Below are positions 28,625 to 38,750 of a stretch of 64,000 nt of DNA, in pieces. Every line of letters starts with the position of its first letter. Position 1 is the stretch's first letter. Made by a program: the position numbers and the translations under genes. The notes beneath the pieces were generated by a model. That model did no database searches. It worked only from the letters and a program-made list of their open reading frames with translations, and was not told the origin of the DNA. The DNA is from Marchantia polymorpha subsp. ruderalis. Its lineage: Eukaryota; Streptophyta; Marchantiopsida; Marchantiales; Marchantiaceae. Where the stretch lies: NCBI GenBank assembly GCA_037833965.1, contig AP031354.1, positions 30,916,001-30,980,000 of the forward strand, in the 5' to 3' direction.

Positions 28625-29597
28625 TAGTTCCAGGCGTTTTGCCTGGGGTTCTTTCCCAAACTCAGGAGTATAGATCAGGAACCCATTTCCTTTGCGTGTT
28701 TGTGTCCTTGAGTTCTGTCACCACGCAGGAGGAGTTACAACTTAGCGTTCCGCATTTTGTAGCTGAAGGCCTTCGGCCGAATGTTCAGAGCTAGTACATT
28801 GGTTAGAGACTTGAGTAGTTCGGATCTGCACCTGCGGGTGACTGCCGATGCTCAGAGCCAGTGACTAGTTAGATACTTGAACAGTTTCGCCCCTACACCT
28901 TCGAGTGTGCCTTTCTGATTGTACTCCCTTGGGATTTTTCCCCTGAATGCCAAAGTGAAGTTTTGCCACTTCGTGTAAGCCTTGGTTGTAGATTCAGGTT
29001 ACGCTGCAGCAGGTGCCTTGAGGGTAACCCCTGTAGTATTTCTGGGAATGACAAGTGCCTGAGAATTCAAACTCTTCAATAGACTGTTGTTGTGTTACTG
29101 GAATGTTTCACAGTGAGTCCTTCAGTGCGGACCTGTGTTCTCTGCGCGTTTTGTGAGCTGAGAGTGTTGTTCACCGCGTAGGAGTGACTTCGATCCGAAG
29201 TAGGCAGTCCAAACCGGGTTTCCTACACTAGCAGCAAGCTAGTGGAAGTGTTGTAAAAGCCGGAGTTGGAAGTCACTGCCCGCAGCTTTTGCCGAGTGTA
29301 CTCTTGAGAGACTTTCCCCCTGAAATCTTGAAGTAGAGGTCCTAACGGATCTCTGGGTTGTGTTTCTGTAGTTTCAGGTGTGTGTGTGTGTGTGTGTGTT
29401 ACGCTGCACTGTGCGACCTCCGAGTGCGCTCCGAGTGGACACTTGCAGTATTTCTGGGAGTGACAGTTGCCTGAGAATTCAAACTCTTCAATAGTCTGTT
29501 AAAACGTGACACTTTGTACCCTGTGTGTTCCTCTGTCCCTGTGGGTTCGACCTTTCTACCACTATATTGCAGTTTTAGCCTTTAGTGGGTTATTACA

Positions 29598-30964
29598 CTA
29601 CTCTTCTAGCTCAAATTTCAAAAAATTGAAGTTTTCTATCAATTATATCCATACATAGGATATAATAGACAAGAAAGTGAATATTCTCCTCGGTGAAACC
29701 AGCTATTCGAAGAGGGTGGTATCCATGTTACTCCTCTTTACTTGCTAACGTTGACTTGATAACAAAGCTTTGTAGCCGAGGCCCATCATATCAATCACGA
29801 GGCTTAACCCCATAATTGCCTAGTGTGTCTTCAACATCCTATTCCCAAACTAGCCCAATCTGGACATTGAAGAAATTTCATATAAGATAAAAGTACAACC
29901 AGTTAAGATCAGCTCTGCATTCTGCATGAGACGATCGTTGGTACTATGTTCAGTCAAAGCCCACGCGAGGGAGTCGTGAGTTGTAATTTTGAGTTGTGAG
30001 GAGGAGTCCACAAGTAAGACAAGATAAGGGAAAAGATACCAAGTTCGGGTACGAAAATACCGTTGTGAATGATGGGCAGATTGAACTTCTTTCCATACAT
30101 CGTGATTGTACAGATGCAAGAATCTCTCAAAGAACACAGAAACTTCTTATGTTAGCTAGACACTCTAACTGATGATCCAGTTTACCACATTGGAAATAGA
30201 GGTATTATTTTTAAAAATACTATAGATGGAGATTCAACGTCGAAATTCGGATCAAATTGATTAGTATATCGGTTTGATTCGAGGAGCAAACCAGTGAAAT
30301 TTTATTCATTGACAACTGAAATAATAGGAAAAAATTGTGGAATCATCCCATCTACCACTGAGGAAGCCTCCCGGAAGAAGAGGTCAATATACAAATGAAG
30401 ATATGACTCGAAGCAGAGTGTTAGAAATCACTTCACACATTGTAATAGTAACCAGGGGTTGCACCAGCCAGCCTCAATAGAGGCTTGAATTTTAAATATT
30501 GTAACACTGGTCAAGCTCCTAAGATCTAGGCATTGGGAAACCCCGAGCAAGCTAGTAACTCTTTCTGTAGCAAATGTAAGTGAATGAAACACAAGTTGGT
30601 GCCATATCGCGAAAGGCAACTTGGAATTAAGCTGGTCTGTTTGGCAAGATCGTCCATGCTGACAGTAACCGTACGTCTATTTTTAATGAACTATAGATTT
30701 GTATCTACAATCTCCATTGCTGCCTTCAAATCCACAAAGGTCATGCTCTAGGAAATAATGTATGAGAAATTGAGATGAAATCTCAGGATGGCGGGGACAT
30801 GTCACCAGTCTATGACATTCTGTAGAATATGCAACCGTTCAGATTGCCAAAGCTCCATACTCTAATTCCTCACGCTCACATACCCGCCGCCGAGATAAAA
30901 ATTTCAATACACAAAGGTGGGTACATGTCCAATAACGTGTAATGTTTTCTGAATATCGAACAAT
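29598..30964. other. AT-rich flank, no gene recognised
   Basis: Starts with the right CTACT duplication. A 95-codon minus frame (29,850-30,137) and a 63-codon minus frame (30,428-30,619) show no known motif. The rest is AT-rich. Confidence 0.4.
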
Positions 30965-31715
30965 CTAACATTGAATGAGAGTTAACACGAAGATTAGATT
31001 TCGTAATACAATGAGTTCATGGTGATGACCTGCGGATCATTGTACTGTTGAGTACATAAAATTTGATATTATTTTAATTGTGCAAAATGAAAATTACATT
31101 TCGAATCCAAAGCAAATACATTGGGAAGCAATGTAATGTATTTCAATGTTCTTAAAGAGTACTTAAAATGATGGGAATTTCTTTGATGCATTGTTAAACA
31201 ATTCCAAATACTTGCTTAGTGTTGATTACGACAAGATCTAGACAAGAAAAACTCATTACATGCAGATTTACTTCGCAAAAGTACAGAACTTAGTATATAA
31301 TAGAAACTGAATATGTACTGATAACATAAACTACAAAAGAAATCAATCGACCAAATTGGCTTATCATTAGACTAACATTGAAACTTGTAATTGAAAATCT
31401 TTATCATAATAATCAAAGTGTATTATATGTTGTTGTAAATCAAGTGATATATAAGAGAATGAAACTCATCAATTATCATTTAATTAGAAATACAAATTTT
31501 TATTAAAAAAATGAAATTTTTCAACATTCATGATAAATTCAATCGAACTGATTTGGTGACCAAAGTTAGTAATATGAAGAGTTTATAATACATATTTGTA
31601 CTTTGTAAATTGAGGAAAACCAGTAGACTTTATTAGCGAATTTGTTACCTCCGCATATTTGTACTACGTTTTTTTTAGCTACGGTTTAATTCTAGTGAAA
31701 TTAAGTTTAAATTTG
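30965..31715. repeat. Dispersed AT-rich repeat, direct copy of 3,740-4,480
   Basis: From GAGAGTTAACACGAAGATTA to TTTAATTCTAGTGAAATTAAG it aligns in the same direction with the region at 3.7-4.5 kb, with many indels. It is non-coding. Confidence 0.75.
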
Positions 31716-31726
31716 GCTTTATTTCA

Positions 31727-32522
31727 AGAATACAGCGCCGACAACCAGGAGAAAAATAAACAGCTGTTGCCGCTGCTTAATCGGGTGGATGCTCACACGC
31801 TCTCTCGCAAGCCAGGAACTCCCGAAGGAAGTGTTGCGCGTCTTGCCTTTTGGGACCTGATCCGCTAAGTTTTATAGCGACGTCATGGTGACGCCGAGCC
31901 GCAGCTTTTGACGTCTTCTGGGCCGCCTTCATTGCCAAAATGGACGTCTTACTACAATTCCACAGGTCAGGCTCCAAGTGAATAGACAGAGATGACTGTC
32001 TGGACCCAAAACTCATCTTCCGGCATAAGCCACAACTAAAAACGCATTTCTTATAAGCAGTATCACTACTTGTGACGGACATTTCCGGATTCCTCTCTCC
32101 ACTGTCGCCTGCTTCTCCCTCTCTCTATCTCCTTTCCTCCGTTTCTCACGCTCTCTGGCTTTCAACAGTTGGGCGTCGAGAAGGCGGCTGAGCTTGATGT
32201 TCGAGTCGTGCAGTTCGGGCAGGGTGCACCCGTGGCGGCTATATCCTCAAAATGGGCTTCCTCTCTGCCGTCCCATGTCGCTGAGTGAGAGCGGGAATGT
32301 AAATTTCCTGAAGCTTCGTCCAGAACTCCACGAGGTCCCCAACCGCAACCTTAACCACTATTCCTTCTGTGGCGGCCGAAGGAAGCACTGCGATCGGGTC
32401 CACAGGGCTGTCGTGATAAGTCCGAAATGCTCGGTGCCTGACTGCTATGTACTCTTGCCAATATATTTCTCCGAGTCTCACATTGGCCCCTGGAGACTGC
32501 GCCGGCTCTAGCCTTCGCTCTA
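31727..32522 (-). other. Coding-like minus-strand segment of unknown origin
   Basis: This interrupts the colinearity between the two dispersed-repeat copies. On the minus strand 32,490-32,239 reads LGEIYWQEYIAVRHRAFRTY, then VKVAVGDLVEFWTKLQEIYI. A further frame, 32,082-31,777, includes KAAQKTSKAAARRHHDVAIK. Both look protein-like in composition but match no family I can name, and stops separate them. They may be exons of one captured gene. Confidence 0.25.
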
Positions 32523-32699
32523 GCCAGCCGAGCCAAAATTTTGAAATTCCCAACGACGGGATCACCAACACCATGCCTCGATCGACCGATAAACAGACCG
32601 GTGAGCATTTTCTAAGAATCCAGTCAGGACGGAAACTGCGGCATGGGGAACAGTCCGATTTTAAACTGGGGGCATGCAGCTCTCTGACTCCAGGAGGTC

Positions 32700-33282
32700 C
32701 CGAGCTGCACCAGGCAAGCTTGTTGGACAGTTGGCAGTTGATGGTCCATTGTGGGCTTTTCTGTGCTAAACCAGGTGCCAACGATGTGGCTAATGCTTTC
32801 GGAACGTCCGTCGGGAGCAAAACCCTCACGCTGAGGCAGGCCGTCATTGTAAGGAGAGCATGCTGCCCCTCACCATCCAGCTGAGCGATCCAAGCTGATG
32901 AAAGTCGCGATAGGCTGGAGTCGCTCTAAGGTACGAGTGCGAGTAACAAATGCAAGCAGAGCATTGTGTCTTCTAGATTCTATAGAACGTAGAAGATATT
33001 ATAGATGATACTTTTAAGCTGCTGAAACGTGGATTGTCTGATCAGACCGACTGACATTCCATCAACTGAAAACTGACTTGCAGATTGCGACTCTATTCGA
33101 GTTTGCCGGAGCCCTTCTTCTAGGAAGAGTGTCGACGAAACCATCGCATCCGGTATAGCGGACATCAACTCCTTCATCCCTGACCCGGAGGTTTATGGTT
33201 ATGGCATGGTCTGCGTCTTGGCAGTAGGTACAATGTGGCTTCTCATTCCTTCATACTTGGGACTGAACGTGTCGTTCTAAGG
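32700..33282 (+). pseudogene. PTB: PiT/PTB transporter, two N-terminal exons (right arm)
   Basis: Exon 1 ends at 32,848 (GANDVANAFGTSVGSK, then TLTLRQAVI|GTAAGG). The intron is 32,849-33,083, ending TTGCAG. Exon 2, 33,084 to about 33,278, begins IATLFEFAGALLLGRVST. One base is missing near 33,135 compared with the left arm, so IADINSFIPDPEVYGYGM continues in another frame. Homology ends at LGLNVS, as in the left arm. No C-terminal half is attached on this side. The gene is non-functional. Confidence 0.8.
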
Positions 33283-33586
33283 GGGCGAGGCATGTGTCCA
33301 CTCCATTTGCGAAGAAATCTGTGGGTGGTTTATCGACTGGGTGAGAGCAAGGAGAACTTATGTACATATGATTCTCTCCTTGGTAACATCATTATGGCAT
33401 TCGTCTATTTACTCGGTATTTTAGCAGTTGCGCCATGCTCTCGCGGTTTAAAGCTACTTCCCGACAGAGGTATCGTAGGAGTAACCAGTAATTGGCTCTC
33501 ATACTTCGTACCTATAGAAAGTGATTGTTGTATTTTGAGTTCTTGGACTCGTGTCCTTCAGGTGACCTCTGTTCTCGATCGTTGAT

Positions 33587-34517
33587 ATGTGCAGAATGAC
33601 CAAAGGTGAGAAAGTTCTTCACAAAAAGTGGAGCAAAGCTTCTTCGAGAGGCCGGGGAGGCTCGGAAAACTTTTCCTGCGAGTACAAGGGAGTGCGTCAG
33701 CGGACTTGGGGCAAATGGGTAGCAGAGATTCGGGATCCATGGAAAAGAATAAGAGTGTGGTTGGGTTCTTTCAACACTAAGGAGGAAGCTGCAGCGGCTT
33801 ATGACCGGAAAGTTTTAGAATTTTTCGGTCCTAATGCTCACTTCAATTTGCAGAGTTCTCCTGCAGCTCTTCAATCCAATCAGAACACCGTCTTTACGCC
33901 ATTGTTCTCCGTACCTTTGAAAACTTTAATATCAAAAACAGATTCATATTCTCAACCTCAAGTTTCTGAAATTTCTGTGAGTTATCACTTGGGTTTATTT
34001 TTTATCATTTATGCCACACATTGTGTGTTTGTGTTTAAATTTATTTGTAGAACGAATGGTCTCATGATTCTATTCCTACTACTCTTATATCATCCGGATG
34101 TATATTCTTGTAAGTTTTGTTGATTTTTTTGTGAAATGATTTGTTATTGTGTTACAACAGGAGCCGCTGAAAACTGAAGCATTTTACACGAATTCGAACT
34201 CGAATAAAACTCTAGATTCTTTTATACCTTTAGAAGTCAAAGGCGTGAATAAAAGCGAGGAACTTCCACCTCTAGAGGTGGAAGTTACTCCGCTAGACAC
34301 TGACTTCAAAAATTTGGACAAAGAACCATATTTTGATTTCGCATCGCTTTTGGATCTGGATGAGGTGAGTTGTATTGATTTTATGAATTTGTTATATACA
34401 CTGAAAGTAAAAATTGAATGAATTGCTACTCCTCAGAAGAAAATAGAGGAACATTGCATAACTCAACGACGTACTTTTTTTGAATGTGTTATGTCAGGTC
34501 TTATCATGTCGCACTAA
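33587..34517 (+). CDS. AP2/ERF transcription factor, intact copy
   Basis: Three exons join in frame: 33,587-33,976 (390 nt), 34,161-34,364 (204 nt) and 34,437-34,517 (81 nt), with introns GTGAGT...ACAACAG and GTGAGT...CCTCAG. The product is 224 aa. The AP2 DNA-binding domain spans residues 33-90 ([19 protein letters not shown], then [17 protein letters not shown], then [10 protein letters not shown]) and keeps the WLG core. It has Val at position 14 and Asp at 19, mixed between DREB and ERF types, so the subgroup is uncertain. Exon 2 holds one copy of the acidic 52-residue unit repeated four times in the left arm, perhaps an activation region. The start is the ATG at 33,587. A second ATG nine bases downstream is equally possible. 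The tail encoded by the last exon is cut short by a stop relative to the left-arm sequence. It acts in the nucleus. Confidence 0.7.
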
Positions 34518-34895
34518 TCTCTCGGAGACTGAGAGAAGCTGAGCCTCTTTGGTCGGGCTAATTTATCGAGCCAGGTAAATCTCGACCTGAACATCTGGTT
34601 GATGTCATTTATTCCATTCTCGAGAGAGAAGCTCCGGTTATTATACTGAACACCTATAATTGTACTTTACACATATATGTACGAATATATATTCTTTACG
34701 ACAATCGTCGTATTCTGTCTTTTTGTGTGTGGAACAGTACTAGGTATGCGGTCTGAGCTATTCTGACATGAATGAAGGACTGGCGATAAAGATATAGGAC
34801 TTGAGCAGAGCGCTATTACATCGATATGTACGGATGAATGAGTCCACATAGCACACAAGTAGCAGCAGTAATCTGACGCACTGGATTTGTTTGGC

Positions 34896-35622
34896 ATGTA
34901 CAGCTGTCAAGGTCTGCTGATGGATACAGACAGCTTGAGCAAGTCAGCGACTTCCACGAGCCCTGACCACCAAATGCTTTTGAATCTGTCCACAGGAGCA
35001 GGCTCGTTATGCCAATTTGGTCTACTAGATCAAAGTGAGTATTCACTCACTCAATCAATCATAGCTTTCGGTGAAAACGCTTGTGCTCTCAGTCAACTTT
35101 TAGTAGTATCAGCCGTCAAAATGTCGGGTCTGTCAGACGCTTCATCCGGGTGCGAACTCATCTTCGTCTTCTTTTTGTCTTCGTCTATGATCCAGTGAGA
35201 ACGGTATATTTAGATCCAGAGGTTCTGAGAATGGCCAAAAAATACCACGGGATGATAAAGACAATGTACAATGTACAGATGCGTCCCATCCCACTCCTCT
35301 TCCTTCGGCACGCAAAGCCAAAAAGTTCAACGAAACTACTCTCGCCCAAAGAGAGTCCTCTCTCTTCAGAAGCGAGGCGAAAGACACCTCCAGATCCTCC
35401 CGCTCGCCGACTTCCAATTCTTCTTCGTCTGAGAGACCCGCTCCAATAACTCCGCCACCACCCATACCACCGACAAGCCGTCAACTTCGACTTTCAACTG
35501 CAGGGCCATGCATACTATACGGTTCATGTACTATATTGTTATACGACAAAACACTTGACAACTGCAGTATGCATATTCTCCAAATGTTTCTAGTACTGTA
35601 TGTACCACTGACGGTACATTGA
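34896..35622 (+). CDS. Uncharacterised Ser/Pro-rich protein next to ERF
   Basis: Two exons, 34,896-35,149 (254 nt) and 35,196-35,622 (427 nt), join through a 46-bp intron (GTGCGAACTC...GATCCAG, strongly pyrimidine-rich) into a 226-aa frame. The N-terminal part is MYSCQGLLMDTDSLSKSATS, then LLDQSEYSLTQSIIAFGENA. The C-terminal part is polar with many SR and SP pairs and a TPPPPIPPTSRQLR segment. It is probably disordered. The frame choice in exon 2 (ENGIFRSRGSENGQKIPRDD) rests on splice sites, composition and conservation in the left-arm copy. I recognise no domain. It begins 380 bp after the ERF stop on the same strand, so it could be a 3' part of an ancestral longer gene. The intron is shorter than usual for plants. 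Confidence 0.4.
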
Positions 35623-36437
35623 CATCATCACTGTAATGTTATAGCTACTCCTTCAATAAAAATACAATATGTTTCTTTGAAGGGACTTACATATCAATTT
35701 AGGGATTACCCTAAATTGTCTATATTTTATGTTTGTAAAGTTGATAAAAAAGCCGGTGAGATTTGGCTTGGTGGGTAATATTCTAGTGAGAACATATGCT
35801 GAAAACTATAATGAAGATCTATGTAATGTTAAAAATCTATTCATAAATTACTTCAGGTGCTGTGACCTCTTCAACTATAATTAATTTATGGATTAAAAAA
35901 AATCTGGGTTAAAAATTGTTTATTGTTGTATTGTCATGTATATCTTGTTGTTCTCTATCAGTGCCAACTAAGTAAATGTAGAACCATCTTTACAAGTACA
36001 CCACTAAGATCTTTTTTAAACCAACTCTGATGGTCTTTCAATGCGATTTTCTAGAAAATTGATTTATGGTGCAAGTGTATAAATCAGTCGATCTAACTAG
36101 CGTGAAACTATTCATACATTAAGATTTTAGCTTGTCACCCTTTTGATTTATCTCTTTTCCTCGTCGATTTTAGAAATTCGTCATGACGGACTGTCTTAAT
36201 ACATTGCTGAGTGTATTAAGACTGTAGTTCCTTACAGGTGTTCACTTATCACTATGTACATCTTTCAGAATGGCGATATATTTCTATTTTAGTAAGATAA
36301 AAACAGGTTTCTTAGTATCAGAAACAACTGGTACTAAATAAGAACAATCCAGAAAATAGAATAAGACGAAGATAACCAACAGAATTGTCAGTTGCTTTAG
36401 GGTTTCTTTGGTCTTAAGTTCGTGGAAAGATGGGGAA

Positions 36438-36860
36438 GGTGGATACCCCCGATATGAAATCACTATGCACTATGAACTGATTGCACTATGAATTCTAATC
36501 TTCTTGTTAACTCTCACTCAACGGCTTTTTGGATGAATTTCGTATCAACTCTCACTTAGGTGGATACACCCGGTATGAACTCACTATGAACTTATGAACT
36601 CATTGCACTTTGAATTCCAATCTTCGTGTCAACTCTCGTTCACACGGCTTTTTCGTGTTAACACTCACTCATAGGACATTTTGGATGAATTCCGTATTAA
36701 CTCTCGCTTAGGTGGATACACCTAAACTCACTATGCACTATGATCTAGTATGAACTCTTTATGCACAATGAACTCATTGCACTATGAATTGTAATCTTTG
36801 TGTTAATTCTCACTCACGAGGCTTTTGGATGAATTCCATATAAACTTTCACTTAGTTTTA
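36438..36860. repeat. Three imperfect tandem units, 120-150 bp
   Basis: Each unit starts GGTGGATAC.CCC (36,438, 36,558, 36,710) and contains ACTCACTATG, TGAATTC.AATCTTC and TAACTCTCACT words. Reverse-complement copies occur at 3,640-3,775 and a short piece at 30,965. From 36,861 to 37,057 I see nothing further. Confidence 0.7.
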
Positions 36861-37057
36861 ATTCATCATGATTCTAGAATATAAAGATTCATTTACATTC
36901 TCAGTCCCAAACACCATCTCATGCAAAATCTCCACTCCACCAAACACTCAATCCAATTGTGAGTTCAATTATGAACTCAATTATATAGTTAGCACTAGTT
37001 AGTAGACAGAGAAAAAGAAAAAGAAAAAGAATTAATAGATTAATAGTATGTTAGTAG

Positions 37058-37600
37058 TCAGAGGAATCGGACTATGGTTTTGGATCCGACGAAGAATTGG
37101 AGATTGACAATGAGGTTGTGCAACCGCACCTTGAGGGATATGATGTGTTGACCTCTCAAGAAGGCAAGCAGTTGGACACAAGACAACAGTTGAATGGAGT
37201 TGGGCCGCTGCATTTAGGCAAACAGGAGGCTAAGTTTCTGAATGAAACAGAGAATGAGAGGAGAGAAGAAGCGGAGAGCGGTGAAATTGAAGAAGAAAAG
37301 GATGAGAAAGATGATGGAATGGTGATGCAGCCTCTTCCGAGCTTTGTCTTAGCAAACAACAACCATTCTTGTGAGGGAAAGGTAAGAGAGACTAGAAGAA
37401 AGCACCGTAAAGCTGATTTGGAGGATGGCGAGCTTGACGACGTGGCCATGGTGATCCTAATTCTCTTACTCTTTGTTCTTTATCTTGCTCCTCCTGTTGT
37501 GCCTACTACTACTACTGCTATCTTTTGCCCTTCTTTTTTCCTTTGTGAACAGCCCCCTTCTCGCAAGCTGGTCTTGGTTCCTCCTCATCCGAGCCGCTGA
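37058..37600 (+). pseudogene. Acidic gene fragment of unknown identity
   Basis: After an acceptor (TTAGTAG|TCAGAGG) an open frame reads SEESDYGFGSDEELEIDNEV, later SGEIEEEKDEKDDGM and RKHRKADLEDGELDDVAM. It then reaches a donor (GTGATCC) at about 37,450 and an acceptor (TTTGTGAACAG) at about 37,551, followed by PPSRKLVLVPPHPSR and a stop. The composition suggests a nuclear acidic protein, but I cannot name it. The solo LTR inserted 70 bp downstream. Neighbouring exons are not visible on either side of the LTR. Confidence 0.35.
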
Positions 37601-38700
37601 GCTCTTCCTGTCGTCCCTGGACATTACATGTGGCTAGTGTTGAAAAGAGTTCTGTGACACCATCTCCTTTTGTAATAACCCACCAAAGGCTAAAACTGCA
37701 GTATGGTGGTAAAAAGATCGAACCCACAGGGACAGAGGCAACACACAGAGTACAAAGTGTCACATTTAACAGACTTTTGGAGAGTTTGAATTCTCATGCG
37801 ACTGTCACTCCCAGAAATACTGCAAGTGCTCAACTCGGAGGCTACTCGGAGGATGCTCAACTCGGAGGTCACTCGGAGGATGCTCGACTCGGAGGTCACT
37901 CGGAGGATGCACAGTGCAGCGTAAGTCACTCAACACACACACACCTGAAACTGGAAAAGCACAACTCGGAGATTGGTCAGGACCTCCGGTTAGGATTTCA
38001 GGGGGAAAGTCTCTCAAAAGTACACTCAGAGGCTCTGCAAGTAGTGACTCCCACTCCGGCTTTTACAACCCTCCCGCTAGTTTCTGCTAGCGTAGGGAAC
38101 CCGGATAGGACTTCCCACTTCGAAACAAAGTCACTCATACGCGGTGGACGTCACCCTCGACTCACACTAAGCGCAGAGAGTACAGGCCCGACTGAGAACT
38201 CAACTGAGACACAATCCAGTAACACACACACCACAACAGTCTATTGAAGAGTTTGAATTCTTAGGCACTTGTCATTCCCAGAATTACTACAGAGGTGTAC
38301 CCTGAGGATGCCTTCTGCAGCGTAACCTGAATTGATAACCAAGGTTTACACGAAGTAACAAAACTTCACTTTGGCATTCAGGGGAAACGTCCCGTAGGAG
38401 TACAATCAGGATAAGTCACTCAAAGGTGTAAGGGAGAACTGTTCAAGTATCTAACTCACAACCGGCTCTAAGCATCGGCAATCACCCGCAGGTGTAGATC
38501 CGCAGTACTCAAGTCTCTAACCGGTATACTAGCTATGAACATTCAGCCGAAGGCCTTCAGCTATAAAATACGGTAACTTCACTAAGTTATAGCTCCTCTA
38601 CGTGGTGCCAAGACTAAACGCACAAAGACGCCGAGAAAGTGAATTCCTGATCTGCACTTCCGAAACTGGAAGAATCCCAAGGCAAAACGCCTTGAACTAC

Positions 38701-38707
38701 TTTATAC
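38701..38707 (-). promoter_or_regulatory. Conserved TATA box of solo LTR
   Basis: Reverse complement reads GGTATAAAGTAGTTCAAGGC, matching GGTATAAAATAGTTCCAGGC of the intact element, just after the ORF stop. Confidence 0.6.
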
Positions 38708-38750
38708 CCTCTAAGGTCCTAACTAACACTACGCTGCAATACCTGCTACT

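Larger units (their letters stand above)
13024..29597 (+). mobile_element. Complete Ty3/gypsy LTR retrotransposon with ORF-bearing giant LTRs
   Basis: The element is 16,574 bp. Its LTRs begin TGTGGTACCCC and end GGGTTATTACA, are both 5,389 bp, and differ at only two positions I found (16,849 and 17,414). It is flanked by the perfect 5-bp direct repeat CTACT (13,019-13,023 and 29,598-29,602). Internally it has a primer-binding site, gag-protease, a single UAG, reverse transcriptase, RNase H and integrase in that order, then a polypurine tract. The RT-RNH-INT order makes it Ty3/gypsy. The absence of a chromodomain, the FIDDF-type RT centre, the tRNA-Asp-like primer site and the long LTRs suggest kinship with the Athila/Tat group. 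All major reading frames are open, so it is probably young and possibly autonomous. Confidence 0.97.
24209..29597 (+). repeat. 3' LTR (5,389 bp)
   Basis: Same length and content as the 5' LTR, offset by 11,185. Differences seen are T for C at 28,034 (silent in the ORF) and G for C at 28,599. It ends TTATTACA and is followed by CTACT, the right target duplication. Confidence 0.97.
32523..36390. repeat. Right arm of large inverted duplication
   Basis: Reverse complement of 7,212-11,553. It carries, all on the plus strand, PTB 5' exons, ERF, the uncharacterised gene, and 35,640-36,390 of AT-rich sequence shared with 7,212-7,960. It is shorter than the left arm, mainly because the ERF coding repeat is single here. 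The arms are separated by about 21 kb, of which 16.6 kb is the later retrotransposon. Confidence 0.85.
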
